From contig DATDXN010000001.1 of the NCBI GenBank assembly GCA_035289305.1, positions 1 to 55,569 on the forward strand: a DNA stretch of 55,569 nt, given 5' to 3'. This document shows, in pieces, positions 45,537-54,786 of the stretch. The notes under the pieces are model-generated. The model had not been told where the DNA came from. It did no database searches and saw only the letters and a list, made by a program, of their open reading frames with translations. This DNA is from DATDXN01 sp035289305 (lineage in GTDB: Bacteria; Patescibacteriota; Microgenomatia; UBA1406; HO2-37-13b). Position numbers and translations under genes: made by a program. Each line of letters starts with the position of its first letter. Positions within the stretch are counted from its first letter, which is position 1.

Positions 45537-46973
45537 TCATTTCCTCGGAAAATAGGGAAGGTGAGAGAGGATTTTTTCTTGGGAAAATTGGGCGATAATT
45601 TTTTGCGAGGTTTCTGGCATAAAAGGTTCAAGAACTTCTGCGATTTCTCTTACTGAATGTATCTCCTCTGAACCCGTGATAAGCGGTAAGAGAATATTTT
45701 TTTGCTCCTTTCCTTTTTTTTCCCATGGTTTTTCTCTATCTAGATAATCGTCAAGCTTTTTCACCTCACTCATGATGGCATCAAGCGCTCTGTTCAACTG
45801 AAAATTACCCATCCATAAACGTATTTTAAAATGTAGCGTATGTAGTTCATCCCTTTTAATCAACGGAAAATTCCATATATGGCCTTCAGCTAACTTAGCC
45901 ACTCGAGCAACAAGATTACCTAGACCATTGGCAAGTTCGCTGTTATATACGTCCTTTATTCGTTCTATTGAAATGTCAACATCATCTATTGAAGGCCCGT
46001 ATTTCAAGAAAAAATACCGCACAGCATCAGATCCAAATTGATCAACAAGTTCTGTCGGACGGATAACATTACCGAGGCTTTTGCTGATTTTCTGGCCGTT
46101 CAAGTTGATAAATCCATGCGCGTAAATACGGTCGGGCACGCGAAAGCCTGCGGACTGGAGCATTGCCGGCCAAAGCAAAGAATGCCACCGGCAATTGTCT
46201 TTTCCCAAAATATGGACGACGTGTGTATCGCCGTCCCAAAATCCTTTGGGAGAGGCGGCAGTATAATAATTGATGAGTGCATCAAACCAAACATAGATGA
46301 CTTGGGCGGTGTCACCCGGCACCGCAATACCCCATCCGACTTTATTGCGCGACCGTGAAATGACAATATCTTCAATCCCCTCTTTGAGAAATTCACGCAT
46401 TTCATTTTGGCGGCTCTCGGGATAGACAAAACCATTATGACCTTTAAACAGCTTCTCCAAAAAATCTTGATATTTTGACCATTTGAAAAAATAGTTTTCT
46501 TCAGAAACCTTTTGTAGTATTTTTGTGCGGTGTAGTGGGCATTTTCTATCAACGATCTCACTCTCTGTCTTGTAACTCTCACAACCCAAGCAATACAGCC
46601 CATGAAATATTCCTTTATAGATATCGCCGTTTCTTACACTCTTTTCCCAAAATGTCTTGACAGTATTTTTATGATCTTCGTCAGTTGTCCGTATAAACCG
46701 ATCAGGCTCAACGCCCAGAGCCTCCCATTGTTTTTTGTCCTCATTGACAATTTCATCAACAAATGCTTTCGGATCTTTTCCTCGTGCGCGTGCGCTCACC
46801 TCAATATTACCTCCATGCTCATCAGTCCCTGTCACGAAAAAAACATTTTTCTCCCCCAAATTTTTTTTATAATACCGAGCCAAACAATCAGCCACAATTT
46901 TCTGATAGGCATGACCAATATGCACCACATCATTGGTATAATCAATAGCAGTCGTGATTAAAATTTTTTTCAT
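45537..46973 (-). CDS. metG: Methionyl-tRNA synthetase
   Basis: A 478-residue class I synthetase. ITTAIDYTNDVVHIGHAYQK carries the HIGH motif; LYCLGCESYKTESEIVDRKC and PLH supply the zinc-binding cysteines and histidine; INLNGQKISKSLGN carries KISKS. The anticodon domain ends at the C-terminus; no EMAP-II-like C-terminal domain is fused. ATG 46973 is chosen because the HIGH strand begins there and TATAAT (46980-46985) lies 6 nt upstream. Confidence 0.94.
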   Translation of the reverse strand: MKKILITTAIDYTNDVVHIGHAYQKIVADCLARYYKKNLGEKNVFFVTGTDEHGGNIEVSARARGKDPKAFVDEIVNEDKKQWEALGVEPDRFIRTTDEDHKNTVKTFWEKSVRNGDIYKGIFHGLYCLGCESYKTESEIVDRKCPLHRTKILQKVSEENYFFKWSKYQDFLEKLFKGHNGFVYPESRQNEMREFLKEGIEDIVISRSRNKVGWGIAVPGDTAQVIYVWFDALINYYTAASPKGFWDGDTHVVHILGKDNCRWHSLLWPAMLQSAGFRVPDRIYAHGFINLNGQKISKSLGNVIRPTELVDQFGSDAVRYFFLKYGPSIDDVDISIERIKDVYNSELANGLGNLVARVAKLAEGHIWNFPLIKRDELHTLHFKIRLWMGNFQLNRALDAIMSEVKKLDDYLDREKPWEKKGKEQKNILLPLITGSEEIHSVREIAEVLEPFMPETSQKIIAQFSQEKILSHLPYFPRK

Positions 46974-46979
46974 GAAGAA

Positions 46980-46987
46980 ATTATACA
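46980..46987. promoter_or_regulatory. Overlapping divergent -10 boxes of metG and the REP transposase
   Basis: TATAAT on the minus strand (46980-46985) for metG and TATACA on the plus strand (46982-46987), 10 nt from the transposase ATG at 46998. Confidence 0.5.
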
Positions 46988-46997
46988 ACAACAAGTA

Positions 46998-47546
46998 ATG
47001 ATTTCCCAATCCCACAGAAGAAAACCTAATCGTTTAAAAACGTATGATTATTCAGAAAACGGCTGGTATTTTGTGACTATTTGTACAAAAAACAGGGAGG
47101 AATGTTTTGGAAACGTGGAAAATGGAAAAATAATTCTGAATGAAAGTGGCATAATTGTTAAACAACAATGGTTGTGGTTGACAAAACAGTATAATTACGT
47201 CACATTAGACGAATGGATTATCATGCCTAATCATATTCATGGCATTTTGGTCATCCATAATGGTTCAAAATATCATGTAGGGACAGGTCGCGACCTGTCC
47301 CTACAACAATGGGATATGATTAAACCATTATCTGAAATCGTTGGTGCATTTAAAACCACATCTTCTAAGCTAATCCACCGATTGGGTATACAAATATTTC
47401 AATGGCAACGATCATTCTATGATCATATTATCCGTAATGAAAATTCGCTTTTCTCAATCCGTGAGTATATCCACAACAACCCCACTAAATGGGAATTGGA
47501 CGAAAATCACCCTAATAATATCAAAAACCATCATGTCAAAACATAA
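46998..47546 (+). CDS. REP-associated tyrosine transposase (RAYT, Y1_Tnp/IS200-like)
   Basis: A 182-residue HUH-type enzyme. Motifs: YSENGWYFVTICTKNREECF, DEWIIMPNHIHGILVIHN (the HUH motif, HIH), and SFYDHIIRNENSLFSIREYI with the tyrosine. It nicks and joins single-stranded DNA at REP hairpins. A 30-bp perfect palindrome (47276-47305) is embedded in its own coding sequence, encoding HVGTGRDLSLQQ, directly after the HUH strand; a near-identical palindrome lies in argS 1.4 kb away. No flanking REP pair was seen outside the genes. The end overlaps dprA by 14 bases. Confidence 0.9.
   Translation: MISQSHRRKPNRLKTYDYSENGWYFVTICTKNREECFGNVENGKIILNESGIIVKQQWLWLTKQYNYVTLDEWIIMPNHIHGILVIHNGSKYHVGTGRDLSLQQWDMIKPLSEIVGAFKTTSSKLIHRLGIQIFQWQRSFYDHIIRNENSLFSIREYIHNNPTKWELDENHPNNIKNHHVKT
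47276..47305. repeat. 30-bp perfect REP palindrome in the RAYT gene
   Basis: Arm TGTAGGGACAGGTCG (15 nt) followed directly by its complement. It is in frame and translated. The argS copy (48741-48765) differs at one position over 25 bp. Confidence 0.92.
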
Positions 47547-48615
47547 ACCATACTACATCGCCTTTTCCCATTGTTATGGTATTGGACCGATGAGATTTAA
47601 ACAATTGTTTAGCCACTTTGGTTCAACAAAAGCTGTTTATGAAGCAGATTCTAGAACACTCATACATCTTCTGGGTGTAAAAGTCGGAGGTGACTTTATC
47701 AGATTTCGCACAAACTTCAAGCCCGATAGTATAATTTCCGACCTGTATAAAAAAAATATACAATGTATCACACAAGAAGATACAGAATACCCTCTGCGGC
47801 TTAAAGAAATTTCAGATCCACCCATTTGTTTATACGTAAGAGGAAATGCGAAACTTCTTGTCTCGGCGAAAAAATCTATCGCAGTTGTTGGGACGAGAAA
47901 AGCTACGTCCTACGGCCGCATGCTTGTTGAACTTTTTGTGAGCGAGTTAAGCAGAAATGCTATTGTAATCGTGTCGGGCATGGCAATTGGTATTGACGCA
48001 TATGCCCATTGGACAGCAATTCATCAAAAAGGAGCTACAATCGCAGTTTTAGGATGTGGCGTTGATGTAGTTTATCCTCCGGTAAATCGGCACCTGTACC
48101 ACAAAATCATTGAAACGGGCGGGGCTGTCGTTTCTGAATTTCCGCCCGGGACAACAGTCTCAAAAGGCTTGTTTATCGCACGAAACAGAATAATCTCTGG
48201 TCTTTCAAACGGTGTAGTCGTCATCGAGGGCGCAAAAGACTCCGGCGCCCTTATCACTGCCCGATATGCCGCAGAGCAGGGACGTGAAGTATTTGCTCCA
48301 CCCGCACCTTTGACCTCGCCCCTTGCCGCAGCTCCACTTTTTCTCATCAAACAGGGCGCCAAAATGGTAACCTCACCGCAAGATATCTTGGAGGAACTGC
48401 ATGTTCAATATACATCTGCTAAAAATATAAAACAGAAAACATTAAATGATCAGGAACAAATGCTTATCAATGTTCTGACAGAACCACAAAATGCCGATGA
48501 CATTGCCGCCCTTCTCTCAAAACCAATCACTGATATATTATCTCTCTTGACCATGCTTGAAATCGAAGGAATTGTCGTCAAAAACCAAGAAGGCAAATTT
48601 ATGCGCGGCATATGA
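47533..48615 (+). CDS. dprA: DNA processing protein DprA
   Basis: A 360-residue protein that loads RecA on incoming single-stranded DNA during transformation. The Rossmann-like core includes SIAVVGTRKATSYGRMLVEL, IVSGMAIGIDAYAHWTAI, AVLGCGVDVVYPPVNRHL, VSEFPPGTTVSKGLFIARNR, ISGLSNGVVVIEGAKDSGAL and ITARYAAEQGREVFAP. A winged-helix end (about 305-360) follows. The usual VPG after REVFA is PPAP and the next glycine-rich loop reads LAAAPLFLIKQGA, small deviations. ATG 47533 gives the normal N-terminal SAM-like region. Confidence 0.93.
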   Translation: MSKHKPYYIAFSHCYGIGPMRFKQLFSHFGSTKAVYEADSRTLIHLLGVKVGGDFIRFRTNFKPDSIISDLYKKNIQCITQEDTEYPLRLKEISDPPICLYVRGNAKLLVSAKKSIAVVGTRKATSYGRMLVELFVSELSRNAIVIVSGMAIGIDAYAHWTAIHQKGATIAVLGCGVDVVYPPVNRHLYHKIIETGGAVVSEFPPGTTVSKGLFIARNRIISGLSNGVVVIEGAKDSGALITARYAAEQGREVFAPPAPLTSPLAAAPLFLIKQGAKMVTSPQDILEELHVQYTSAKNIKQKTLNDQEQMLINVLTEPQNADDIAALLSKPITDILSLLTMLEIEGIVVKNQEGKFMRGI

Positions 48616-48621
48616 TACAAT
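48616..48621 (+). promoter_or_regulatory. Extended -10 box of argS
   Basis: TGA-TACAAT with 6 nt to the ATG at 48628; it overlaps the end of dprA. Confidence 0.55.
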
Positions 48622-48627
48622 TTCATT

Positions 48628-50283
48628 ATGATTAAACATCGCGTCATAAAGACGCTTATTAAAAAACTTGGGGATCACTTTATCCTTCTTACCCCAAAAG
48701 ACCCCTCTTTTGGGGATTTTGCACTGAATTTTAATAATCTTGTAGGGACAGGTCGAGACCTGTCCGATGTTTCCCATCTTCATGATCCTTCCCTTTTTGA
48801 CCGTGTTGAGAAAAAAGGGACTTTCATAAATTTTTTTATCAAAAAAGAGGTACTCTTTCAGGAACTTGAGACGATAATTCAAAAAAATGAAAAATACGGC
48901 CGCGAAGATGCACGAAAAAAGGAAAAAATTATCATCGAATTTGCCCATCCCAACACGCACAAACTTTTTCACATCGGACATCTGCGCAATATCATCCTCG
49001 GCGAGGCATTGAGCCGCCTCATGGAAACAAAAGGACACGACATCATACGCGCCAACTACCAAGGTGATGTGGGTCTACATATTGCAAAATGTTTGTGGAA
49101 AATTAAAAGCTTGCCCCGAGCTCAGTCGAGGAGTCTAAAAACTATACAAGAGAAAATTGCATTTTTGGGAGAAGCATATGCGCAGGGAAATAAAGCATAC
49201 GAAACTGATGAGACAGCGAAAAAAGAAATTCACGACATTAACCGCAAGATTTTTGAAAAAGATCCGGAAATAACCTCTTTATGGCAAGAAACACGAGCAT
49301 GGAGCCTTGAATATTTCGACTACGTGTACAAAAGAATGCGCGTGGAATTTGACCGATTGTATTTTGAAAGTGAAGTGACTGATCGAGGTAAAAAAATGGC
49401 AGAGGAAGCTCTTGCGAAAGGAATCTTGAAAAAAAGCGAAGGCGCGGTCATATTTGACGGCAAACCATACGACCTTGATACGCGCGTATTTATCAACTCA
49501 AAAAATCTCCCCACCTATGAGGCAAAAGAACTTGGACTGGCAGAGCGTGAATTTAGCGAGTGGGGAACAATTGACCGCTGCATCCACGTGGTGGGGCCGG
49601 AGCAGGCAAGTTTTTTTACAGTGCTTTTCAAAGTGCAGGAGCTTCTTAATGAAAAGAAATATAAAAGCAAACAATTCCACTTCATCTACGGTTTTGTACG
49701 CCTGAAAACCGGCAAGATGTCCTCCCGCGAAGGCACCGTCGTTGAGGGAATGTGGCTGATTGATGAGACGAAAAAAAAGATTAGCGATACCTTTCACACC
49801 GACAGCACAAAAAGTGAGCTATTGGCGATGGCCGCGGTCAAATACGCGTTCTTGAAAATTGATGCGAAAAAAGATTTTACATTCGATATTCATGAATCAG
49901 TTTCTCTCTCCGGCAACTCGGGCGTGTATGTAGAGTATGCCTATGCGCGCTGCCTATCCATACTGCGCAAAGCAAAAGAGTTGAAGCAGGAAATGTCGCA
50001 GACAAAAATAGTGGATTTTTCGCCTGAAGAATATGCACTGATGCGCGAGCTCTGTCGCTTCCCTGAAGTGGTTGATACTGCATCCTCCCACTATAGCCCG
50101 CATCTTATTACGACCTATCTTTTTAACCTTTGCCAGCAGTTTAATCTGTTTTACGAAAGACAACCTATTTTGAAAGCGGATAAGAATCTCGTATACTTCA
50201 GACTCAAACTCACTACAGCCACAAGCCAGATTATCAAAAACGCACTGCATCTTCTGGGTATTGAGACAGTGGAAAAAGTATGA
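48628..50283 (+). CDS. argS: Arginyl-tRNA synthetase with REP-encoded insert
   Basis: A 551-residue class I synthetase. The catalytic part has EFAHPNTHKLFHIGHLRNII (HIGH), NYQGDVGLHIAKCLW and FVRLKTGKMSSREGTVVEGM (KMSSR). The C-terminal DALR anticodon domain ends FNLFYERQPIL. The N-terminal additional domain is interrupted by LVGTGRDLSDVSH, encoded by a copy of the REP palindrome (48741-48765). Family members lack this stretch there, to my knowledge. The frame is kept, so the enzyme should still work, with a loop of about 8-12 extra residues in the N-terminal domain. Confidence 0.93.
   Translation: MIKHRVIKTLIKKLGDHFILLTPKDPSFGDFALNFNNLVGTGRDLSDVSHLHDPSLFDRVEKKGTFINFFIKKEVLFQELETIIQKNEKYGREDARKKEKIIIEFAHPNTHKLFHIGHLRNIILGEALSRLMETKGHDIIRANYQGDVGLHIAKCLWKIKSLPRAQSRSLKTIQEKIAFLGEAYAQGNKAYETDETAKKEIHDINRKIFEKDPEITSLWQETRAWSLEYFDYVYKRMRVEFDRLYFESEVTDRGKKMAEEALAKGILKKSEGAVIFDGKPYDLDTRVFINSKNLPTYEAKELGLAEREFSEWGTIDRCIHVVGPEQASFFTVLFKVQELLNEKKYKSKQFHFIYGFVRLKTGKMSSREGTVVEGMWLIDETKKKISDTFHTDSTKSELLAMAAVKYAFLKIDAKKDFTFDIHESVSLSGNSGVYVEYAYARCLSILRKAKELKQEMSQTKIVDFSPEEYALMRELCRFPEVVDTASSHYSPHLITTYLFNLCQQFNLFYERQPILKADKNLVYFRLKLTTATSQIIKNALHLLGIETVEKV
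48741..48765. repeat. REP palindrome inserted in argS
   Basis: TGTAGGGACAGGTCGAGACC continuing TGTCC; arms GGACAGGTC and GACCTGTCC around GA. One base differs from the RAYT copy over 25 bp. Confidence 0.9.
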
Positions 50284-50286
50284 CCG

Positions 50287-51240
50287 CTATTTCTCTTTCA
50301 AGACTCTTGACAAAAATATAAGCCCCACACTCACCCCAAACCACAAGGTAGCCAAACGAAAAATAAGCGTCAAAAAAGCGCTTTGACTCACGGTCATATG
50401 GAAAAAAAGTACGAGAAACGATCCCACAGAAACTTCCGCGACACCAAGACCAGCTGGGATGAATGCAAAAAAAGCTGCAATTGCCGAAAATGAGAATATG
50501 AAAAATGAAAAAGCAATGCCTTTCCCCACAGAAACAGTCGCATCACCGACCATCTGATGGATCAAAAGATAGAGCGCCAATCCTTCACATCCCCACGCGA
50601 TAACGCCAAGGAAAACTGATTGAAAAAATACGCGCTTGTGGAAAAGATGATGAGACTCCTTGAGAAAAGTAATGATGGCATCTTTTATGCTCTTTTTCAC
50701 CCAATGGAATCTATTTTTCAGAAGTTTTATAATAAATTTTTTCGCAAACACCAAACAAACAAAAACAACCACCACCAGTAAAGAGAGAAGGAAAAAAATG
50801 AATGAGCTGCGAAAAAAATATACTCCTGCCAGTGCCATAATAATCATAGCAACTCCATCGGTCACCCGCTCAAAAACAAGAAGAGGAATGGTTTTTGATA
50901 CGGGAGTACCCGTTTCTTTTTTCACGAGATATGCTTTGACGACCTCGCCTACTTTTCCCGGTGTGACGGTCATTGAAATTCCCGCAAGAAAAATCTCGAA
51001 CGATTTTCGGAGCGGTATAAAAACATGAATTTTTTTAAGCAAATAATGAAAACGGATTGCCCGAAAAACATAATTCAAAAAGCTCAACACAAGAACCAAT
51101 GGGATAATTTCCCATGTAAACCGCATAGACACGCCGAAAAATCTTTTGACGTCAACAAACAAGATAAATATCGTATATATCGCAATGGTCAAAATGAATA
51201 CGAATAATATCTTTTTTTCGTGTTTTCTGATATGTTTCAT
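50287..51240 (-). CDS. Flippase-like/LPG-synthase-type membrane protein (AglD/YbhN family)
   Basis: A 317-residue protein with about 8 membrane helices. Family hallmarks: SFLNYVFRAIRFHYLL, LAGISMTVTPGKVGEVVKAY and LLVFERVTDGVAMIIMALAG, then FIPAGLGVAEVSVGSFLVLF. This superfamily (UPF0104, the LPG synthase membrane domain) moves or modifies lipid-linked substrates. It starts at the base next to the stop of the upstream gene (TAG-ATG), so it is translated from the same message, and probably serves the same glycan pathway. Confidence 0.85.
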   Translation of the reverse strand: MKHIRKHEKKILFVFILTIAIYTIFILFVDVKRFFGVSMRFTWEIIPLVLVLSFLNYVFRAIRFHYLLKKIHVFIPLRKSFEIFLAGISMTVTPGKVGEVVKAYLVKKETGTPVSKTIPLLVFERVTDGVAMIIMALAGVYFFRSSFIFFLLSLLVVVVFVCLVFAKKFIIKLLKNRFHWVKKSIKDAIITFLKESHHLFHKRVFFQSVFLGVIAWGCEGLALYLLIHQMVGDATVSVGKGIAFSFFIFSFSAIAAFFAFIPAGLGVAEVSVGSFLVLFFHMTVSQSAFLTLIFRLATLWFGVSVGLIFLSRVLKEK

Positions 51241-53154
51241 CTAAAGATCTTTTCTGTTTATTTTACAATCGTGCAAGAAATCTACAAAAAATCTTTTTTG
51301 TGTATTAAGATAAAAATCTACTTTATGGTAAAGATCGTTCTCCCGTGCAAAAGCGCATATTTCATCTGATGTATTGAGATTGACTAACTGCTCCTGTGAA
51401 CGTTGTCGCTCAAGAGGGACTTTCAAGCCGGTATAGAAAACAAGAGACGCATATCCTCTTCTTCCTGCTAAAAATACATATCGGTAATCATCTGCTATAA
51501 ACGCCGAACGCGGCGGAGTTTGTCGGATGCGTTTGTAAAAAACATTGTTAAAATCCGCGTAGACAAATATCGGTCGCTGGAAGCTATATCCAACAAGGGA
51601 AATCATACCGGAAAAAACGGTCAAGGGAAGTATAACAAAAACAAGAAACATCCGAGGAAGAGTATGAAGAAAACGGATTGTACCGATGATGCTTGTAACC
51701 GTAAATATGTCCATGATGACATTAAACGGACGAAACAATTTATGATTCTCGTAAATATACGCCGTATTTTGTTCGGGAGCAAATTGTACGGTATTGATAA
51801 AAATAAAAATAGGAACGGTCGCAACCAAAAGATAGAACACTTTCCTACGGTATATGAAAAAATAGTAAAAAGCATATATAGAGAAAGCGAACCGTATGCC
51901 GTACCCATACACATAATACATGAGAAAATGCGAAAAAGATGGTCTATACGTAGGCATAGTGTGAAAAAAAGGATTTATACGCAAAGAAGCGGCAAGACTT
52001 GATGAATCAAAAAGAGGATTTGATGAGATGTATAATCTCAAAATAACGTAGTAAACGATAGCGGTAATACTCACTGTTCCCACAAAAAGCAATAATTTAT
52101 GTATCTCTTCTTTTTTTTTCATGAAAAATAGACATAGTACTCCATAAAAAAGACCGATAATCACGCACATAAAAGTGATAAATATGTGCCACTGAAAAAA
52201 CGCGCCGTAAATAATACCGAGAAATATGAGAAAGCACCGTGAAAACGATCGCACATGAAGCAGGATATAAAGATACAAAAGCAGCGCAAACGTTGCAAAA
52301 ATAAGCTGCCGCTCATTCAGAAAATAAAATATGTTCCACATGCTGCCGTTGTACCCAAATGCGCCATTTATATTAAAATCCACCATGTCTGGCCGAGTCG
52401 TCAAAAAAAGGTCCTTCAAAAATATTTTCTTTGAAAGGACGGCTTTTATATCATCGACAAACTTTAAACTTCCGTGGGTGAGAATGAAAAGAGGCAAAAG
52501 AACATACCCAATACGTGTTTTGACATAGTTTTTCATAATTCCCATTGCAGTAAGCAGGAGAAAAAAAAGCGCAAGACTTGAAGCAAAATTATATGCCATC
52601 GCTATGTCAAGTCCAAACACTTGATATATCGCCGGTATCATAAACCAAAAATAGTGATAAATGTTGGGATACCCGCTGACCCCCTCGTTCTGGGGCGGAA
52701 AGTTGTCTCCTTGCGCAAAATTCTCAACTATGCGTATGTTGTCTCGAAAATCCCAGTAGACATACGAGGTATATAATTTGTCGCCGAAAAGAGCCAAGTG
52801 TCGTGAGAAAAAGACGTATATAAGGATAAAAAGCAAAAAAAATGCTATTCCTTTACTTACGTTCTTTTTTGTCACCTGTACGAGAAAAAGAGGAGAGAGA
52901 CTCAACACAAGAACTTTGGAGTAAAAAATGTACAAAACCAGAAAAAAAAGATAAATCGCTGACGCCTTCAAAAGAAGCCCTGAAGTAAAAGGGGAAAGAA
53001 TGATCGCAATAAAAAAAATACACATGACCGATACATAGGTGCTGATGAAAAAAATAAGGGAGAAAGCAATTAATGTATTGTTAATTTTTTCTATGGTTCT
53101 GCGCAAGATCACCCAAAAAGCACAAAACGTTATCAATAGGTATACTAAAATCAT
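51241..53154 (-). CDS. Large multi-membrane protein, GT-C-like
   Basis: A 637-residue protein with about 13-14 hydrophobic segments. A loop near 140-175 (DNIRIVENFAQGDNFPPQNE, SGYPNIYHYFWFMIPAIY) recalls GT-C enzymes with an acidic residue after TM1-2. The C-terminal 110 residues are soluble (SAFIADDYRYVFLAGRRGYA, LNTSDEICAFARENDLYHKV). I place the start at ATG 53154, with TGG-TACAAT 7 nt upstream; a TTG at 53178 is in frame. A sugar-transfer or lipid-glycan role is inferred from shape and its coupling to the flippase-like gene. Confidence 0.7.
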   Translation of the reverse strand: MILVYLLITFCAFWVILRRTIEKINNTLIAFSLIFFISTYVSVMCIFFIAIILSPFTSGLLLKASAIYLFFLVLYIFYSKVLVLSLSPLFLVQVTKKNVSKGIAFFLLFILIYVFFSRHLALFGDKLYTSYVYWDFRDNIRIVENFAQGDNFPPQNEGVSGYPNIYHYFWFMIPAIYQVFGLDIAMAYNFASSLALFFLLLTAMGIMKNYVKTRIGYVLLPLFILTHGSLKFVDDIKAVLSKKIFLKDLFLTTRPDMVDFNINGAFGYNGSMWNIFYFLNERQLIFATFALLLYLYILLHVRSFSRCFLIFLGIIYGAFFQWHIFITFMCVIIGLFYGVLCLFFMKKKEEIHKLLLFVGTVSITAIVYYVILRLYISSNPLFDSSSLAASLRINPFFHTMPTYRPSFSHFLMYYVYGYGIRFAFSIYAFYYFFIYRRKVFYLLVATVPIFIFINTVQFAPEQNTAYIYENHKLFRPFNVIMDIFTVTSIIGTIRFLHTLPRMFLVFVILPLTVFSGMISLVGYSFQRPIFVYADFNNVFYKRIRQTPPRSAFIADDYRYVFLAGRRGYASLVFYTGLKVPLERQRSQEQLVNLNTSDEICAFARENDLYHKVDFYLNTQKRFFVDFLHDCKINRKDL

Positions 53155-53161
53155 ATAGAGT

Positions 53162-53167
53162 ATTGTA
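53162..53167 (-). promoter_or_regulatory. Extended -10 box of the two-gene membrane operon
   Basis: TGG-TACAAT on the minus strand with 7 nt to the ATG at 53154. Confidence 0.55.
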
Positions 53168-53209
53168 CCAGTAAACAAGGAGAAAATCCTAACTTTTTTT
53201 TCGATTGTT

Positions 53210-54724
53210 GTGGGAATTTTGATAATTTTTATTTATTTCTACAAACTTGGAGATATTCCGACGGGATTTTTTGCCGATGAGGCGCTGGTCGGGTATCGGG
53301 CATGGCAAGTTTTACACGGTGATTTGTCTGGATTTATCAATCCCTTTTTCTACCGTCATTTTAACTATATCTTTGGCGCGCTCAATGTGTACTCAAACAT
53401 TCCATTTGTTGCTCTATTTGGATTGAGTGAATTTTCTGTGCGACTCTCTTTTGTATTTTTTGCCCTTATGACAATCTTTGTGATATATAGAATTCTCAAA
53501 AAACTGCGTATGGCGTATGCACTGCCCGCTGTCTTTTTGTATGCCATATCACCCGTCTTCTTTCATTTTGCGCGTGTGAACTTTGTTCAGCTACCTTCTC
53601 TTTTTTTTCTTATGTTTGGTTATTATATGTCTCTTTCACGGTTTTCTCTTTTTCGTCTCATTGCGACAGGTGTTTTGTATGGAATAAGCATGTATGGATA
53701 TTCTGGTTTTATTTTTATCACACCGCTTTTTGTCGGCTTATCTGTGATAAGTCTATTTTTATATGAAGGACTTATGGTAAATAATATGAAACGAATAGGT
53801 ATACTATCTATAGCAGTGTTAATAACGGTTCTTCCTATTATAATAGGAACATTCACAAATCCGCAATTTTTTCAGCGTCTCAACGAGAAAAACAGTGAAA
53901 ATACTCCCTTTTATTCTTATGAAAAACTCAAAGATATACGAGATAATTATCCCAAATACTTTTCCTATACGTATCTTTTCTCCAAAGGAGAAAATGGCAT
54001 GGAGGGATCTTTCATCACGAGATACTCTATACAGGGAAATGGCATATTTTTGAAAGTGACACTTCCTCTTCTTATCTCTGCTTTTGCAGTATTTGTCAGT
54101 GATATGGTATCTCAAAAAAATACATCTCTCCAAAAATACTTTTTGCCTTTTTTTATGCTTTTTTTCTTATTTCCATTCCCTGATATACTCACGACGAAAA
54201 AAGGAACTCCTCCATATTCTGTATCTGTCTTTACGAATACGTTTTTTCTTCCATTTATTATCTCATATGCAGCGAACTGGTATCAAAATATTCGCTTCGC
54301 TAAGATTTTCAAACAAATACTTATTATCGGAGTTATGATCATTATTCTTCTTGAAGGAATATCGTTCTATCGCAATTATCTTACCTATCCCCGATTTTCA
54401 AGCGATTTTTGGGGCTGGCAGTATGGTCCAAAACCAATTATGAAGTATTTTCTCTCGCAAAAAGATAGATATGACAATCTGTATATGACAGGAAGTTTCA
54501 ACGCGCCTGATATTTTCCTGCAGTTTTATGACCCAGAACATACGTGCAAAAAGTGTTCGATCGGCGCCATTGAGCAATTTAATCCAATGAAGAAACAATT
54601 GTTTGCCATGCGAAAAGAAGAAGTAACAATAGAACTCAAACAGATCATGAGAGTGCAAGAAATCATCTATTACCCAAACGGAGAAATTGCCTTTTATATT
54701 TTCTCACTGGGTTTACATGAATAA
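53210..54724 (+). CDS. GT-C fold (PMT/ArnT-like) membrane glycosyltransferase
   Basis: A 504-residue protein with about 11 membrane segments. The first loop reads YKLGDIPTGFFADEALVGYR and then AWQVLHGDLSGFINPFFYRH, a GT-C acidic motif (DE) of the dolichyl-phosphate-mannose/ArnT type. The soluble end (about 400-504) follows. The first canonical start is GTG 53210, which begins directly in a membrane helix; the frame is open upstream to about 53159 and reads VPVNKEKILTFFSIV, so a non-standard start or longer N-terminus is likely. It diverges from the membrane operon. Confidence 0.75.
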   Translation: MGILIIFIYFYKLGDIPTGFFADEALVGYRAWQVLHGDLSGFINPFFYRHFNYIFGALNVYSNIPFVALFGLSEFSVRLSFVFFALMTIFVIYRILKKLRMAYALPAVFLYAISPVFFHFARVNFVQLPSLFFLMFGYYMSLSRFSLFRLIATGVLYGISMYGYSGFIFITPLFVGLSVISLFLYEGLMVNNMKRIGILSIAVLITVLPIIIGTFTNPQFFQRLNEKNSENTPFYSYEKLKDIRDNYPKYFSYTYLFSKGENGMEGSFITRYSIQGNGIFLKVTLPLLISAFAVFVSDMVSQKNTSLQKYFLPFFMLFFLFPFPDILTTKKGTPPYSVSVFTNTFFLPFIISYAANWYQNIRFAKIFKQILIIGVMIIILLEGISFYRNYLTYPRFSSDFWGWQYGPKPIMKYFLSQKDRYDNLYMTGSFNAPDIFLQFYDPEHTCKKCSIGAIEQFNPMKKQLFAMRKEEVTIELKQIMRVQEIIYYPNGEIAFYIFSLGLHE

Positions 54725-54745
54725 TACACCCCACGGGTTTTACTA

Positions 54746-54775
54746 AATGTTGCCGAATGTTGCCAAATACTGCCG
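54746..54775 (+). repeat. Tandem decamer, three units
   Basis: AATGTTGCCG, AATGTTGCCA, AATACTGCCG in a row, just after the GT-C gene. The same 10-nt unit length as the GT4 repeat at 25711-25740, with a different word. Confidence 0.75.
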
Positions 54776-54786
54776 AATAGTAAATT

